A stretch of DNA of 5,440 nt from HGM12998 sp900756495 (GTDB lineage Bacteria > Bacillota > Clostridia > Oscillospirales > Oscillospiraceae), in contig CAUEFI010000038.1 in the NCBI GenBank assembly GCA_958477305.1, forward strand, positions 1 through 5,440, in the 5' to 3' direction. Each line of letters begins with the position of its first letter. Position 1 is the first letter of the stretch. The translations under genes were made by a program, and so were the position numbers. The notes beneath the pieces are model-generated. The model was given only the letters and a program-made list of their open reading frames with translations. It did no database searches and was not told where the DNA came from. Positions 5,102 to 5,440 of the stretch are shown here, piece after piece.

Positions 5102-5123
5102 CTCACCCCCTTTCACGGGGGAG
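5102..5123 (-). promoter_or_regulatory. Hairpin masking the peptide ribosome site, copy 2
   Basis: In minus-strand RNA, CCCCC (5121-5117) pairs with GGGGG (5110-5106) across a six-base loop. The alternative of CUC (5123-5121) with GAG (5104-5102), leaving a bulged U, extends it. The G-run is part of the Shine-Dalgarno region of the 27-residue peptide. Position and loop size match the stronger hairpin in copy 1 although the bases differ. Confidence 0.55.
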
Positions 5124-5157
5124 TAGCTAACCGCCATTCTGCAACAGCGCCGCAGTT

Positions 5158-5186
5158 ATCTTACCACATGCGCCGGGGGTTGTCCA
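5158..5186 (-). promoter_or_regulatory. Promoter for the hydrophobic peptide mRNA and possibly the effector operon, copy 2
   Basis: TGGACA (5186-5181) and TAAGAT (5163-5158) are 17 bases apart with an extended-10 TGG. The predicted start is near 5151. No other convincing minus promoter is visible before the genes at 4950-406, so this may also be the promoter of the whole effector operon, with the peptide as its first gene. Confidence 0.78.
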
Positions 5187-5210
5187 CGCCTCCTACCTAT
5201 TTTATATTAA

Positions 5211-5245
5211 GAGCGGCAGAGGCATTTGCCTCTGCCGCTCCTTTT
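5211..5245. terminator. GC-rich 13-bp hairpin terminator, copy 2
   Basis: GAGCGGCAGAGGC (5211-5223) pairs with 5228-5240 around ATTT. The plus-strand tail CTTTTC supports termination of the antisense RNA. The minus-strand tail TTAATATAAAA would serve the gene ending at 5262. Confidence 0.78.
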
Positions 5246-5261
5246 CTCCATTCCGCCTTTC

Positions 5262-5440
5262 TCACTCCACTACATCTACAATACAGCAGTGCCGGCGCAG
5301 CGCCTCTCGGATGTACCCTACAAACTCCTCGTAGCTCATGGCATCGTAACACAGCTCTTCGTAACCATCTGGTCCAAAACCATTATTTGCAACGGTGTAC
5401 AAAGGGAACATAATAAAAAACTTAATAATGGACTGCCAAT
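5262..5440 (-). CDS. 3' end of an unrecognised gene, truncated by the window edge
   Basis: An open minus-strand frame enters from the right edge (first full codon at 5438) and ends with TGA at 5264-5262, giving 58 residues. The later part reads as plausible protein, with YEELCYDAMSYEEFVGYIRE followed by a basic patch and CCIVDVVE. An ATG at 5411-5409 is in frame, but no clear ribosome site precedes it, so the start is probably outside. The gene ends about 20 bases before the conserved terminator hairpin, in the same position relative to the cassette as the acidic 76-residue gene at the left. It may be the last gene of another effector unit. No family recognised. Confidence 0.55.
   Translation of the reverse strand, partial: WQSIIKFFIMFPLYTVANNGFGPDGYEELCYDAMSYEEFVGYIREALRRHCCIVDVVE

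Larger units (their letters stand above)
4938..5151. repeat. Imperfect inverted repeat bounding the cassette core, copy 2
   Basis: GGCGCTGTTGCA (4938-4949) and GGTTAGC (4954-4960) recur in reverse complement as TGCAACAGCGCC (5140-5151) and GCTAACC (5126-5132). The outer pairing is 12 bases here, one longer than in copy 1. The ends again fall at or within a few bases of the predicted starts of both transcripts. Confidence 0.85.
4894..5245. repeat. Cassette copy 2: long direct repeat with conserved flanks and a diverged core
   Basis: This is the right partner of the repeat at 1-365. The outer segments 4894-4962 and 5122-5223 are nearly identical to copy 1, while about 4963-5121 has diverged. 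The core still encodes a related short hydrophobic peptide on the minus strand and keeps the same RNA hairpins. The copies flank the operon containing the large effector, so recombination between them could delete or excise about 4.9 kb. Confidence 0.93.
4933..5245 (+). ncRNA. Predicted antisense RNA (candidate antitoxin RNA), copy 2
   Basis: This inferred transcript of about 310 bases starts after the perfect promoter at 4898-4926 and ends at the hairpin plus CTTTTC at 5211-5245. It is fully antisense to the 27-residue peptide gene, its ribosome site and its promoter. It contains a 12-bp hairpin (4987-5016) equivalent to the one in copy 1, with compensatory changes. The 5' end (4938-4960) is complementary to 5126-5151 further along the same RNA. 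Its core sequence differs enough from copy 1 that cross-regulation between copies is likely to be limited. Antitoxin function is inference from the arrangement. Confidence 0.72.

Noticed and set aside
4898..5413. Plus-strand open frame of 171 codons through copy 2
   Set aside because: It begins inside the antisense promoter, is not conserved in copy 1 and runs through the terminator hairpin.
1..5440. tRNA or rRNA genes
   Set aside because: No cloverleaf or ribosomal RNA-like segment was seen on either strand.

Overview
The window reads as part of an accessory region (prophage, integrative element or polymorphic-toxin locus) of a fairly GC-rich Gram-positive bacterium. Strong AAGGAGG-type ribosome sites and gene style suggest a gut Clostridia/Oscillospiraceae-like host, but that is inference. 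All credible protein genes lie on the minus strand. The plus strand carries two strong antisense promoters.

Layout in minus-strand reading order (right to left): (i) 5440-5262, the 3' end of an unrecognised gene; (ii) 5245-4894, a regulatory/peptide cassette (copy 2) with a minus promoter, a 27-residue hydrophobic peptide gene and a fully overlapping plus-strand RNA driven by a perfect consensus promoter; (iii) 4950-4666, a small gene with an uncertain start; (iv) 4663-581, a 1360-residue multidomain protein: Ala/Gly-rich carrier half, a domain resembling the phage Barnase-EndoU-ColicinE5/D-RelE-like nucleases, a HEAVH zincin-like domain and a C-terminal R-S-E type ADP-ribosyltransferase; (v) 2112-1927, a small gene nested in another frame of that protein, with a near-ideal ribosome site; (vi) 636-406, a very acidic 76-residue protein overlapping the end of the transferase, a plausible immunity protein; (vii) 365-1, a second cassette (copy 1) with a 31-residue hydrophobic peptide gene.

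The most notable signal is the pair of cassettes. Their outer parts (plus promoter, both predicted transcript starts, minus promoter, hairpin terminator) are almost identical. Their cores have diverged, yet each core still encodes a short hydrophobic peptide with the same pattern (MG..G, LRF, LAVL, YI, final Cys). Each core also keeps a hairpin in the plus-strand RNA supported by compensatory base changes, and a structure that masks the peptide's ribosome site. This is what a type I toxin-antitoxin pair (membrane peptide plus antisense RNA) would look like; I do not recognise the peptide family.

The large protein looks like a polymorphic or polyvalent effector built by adding modules. Two diverged 30-bp direct repeats flank the metallopeptidase module. 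The linker before that module is the out-of-frame reading of the nested small gene. One reading is a repeating unit: cassette, small gene, large effector, small acidic gene, terminator, next cassette.
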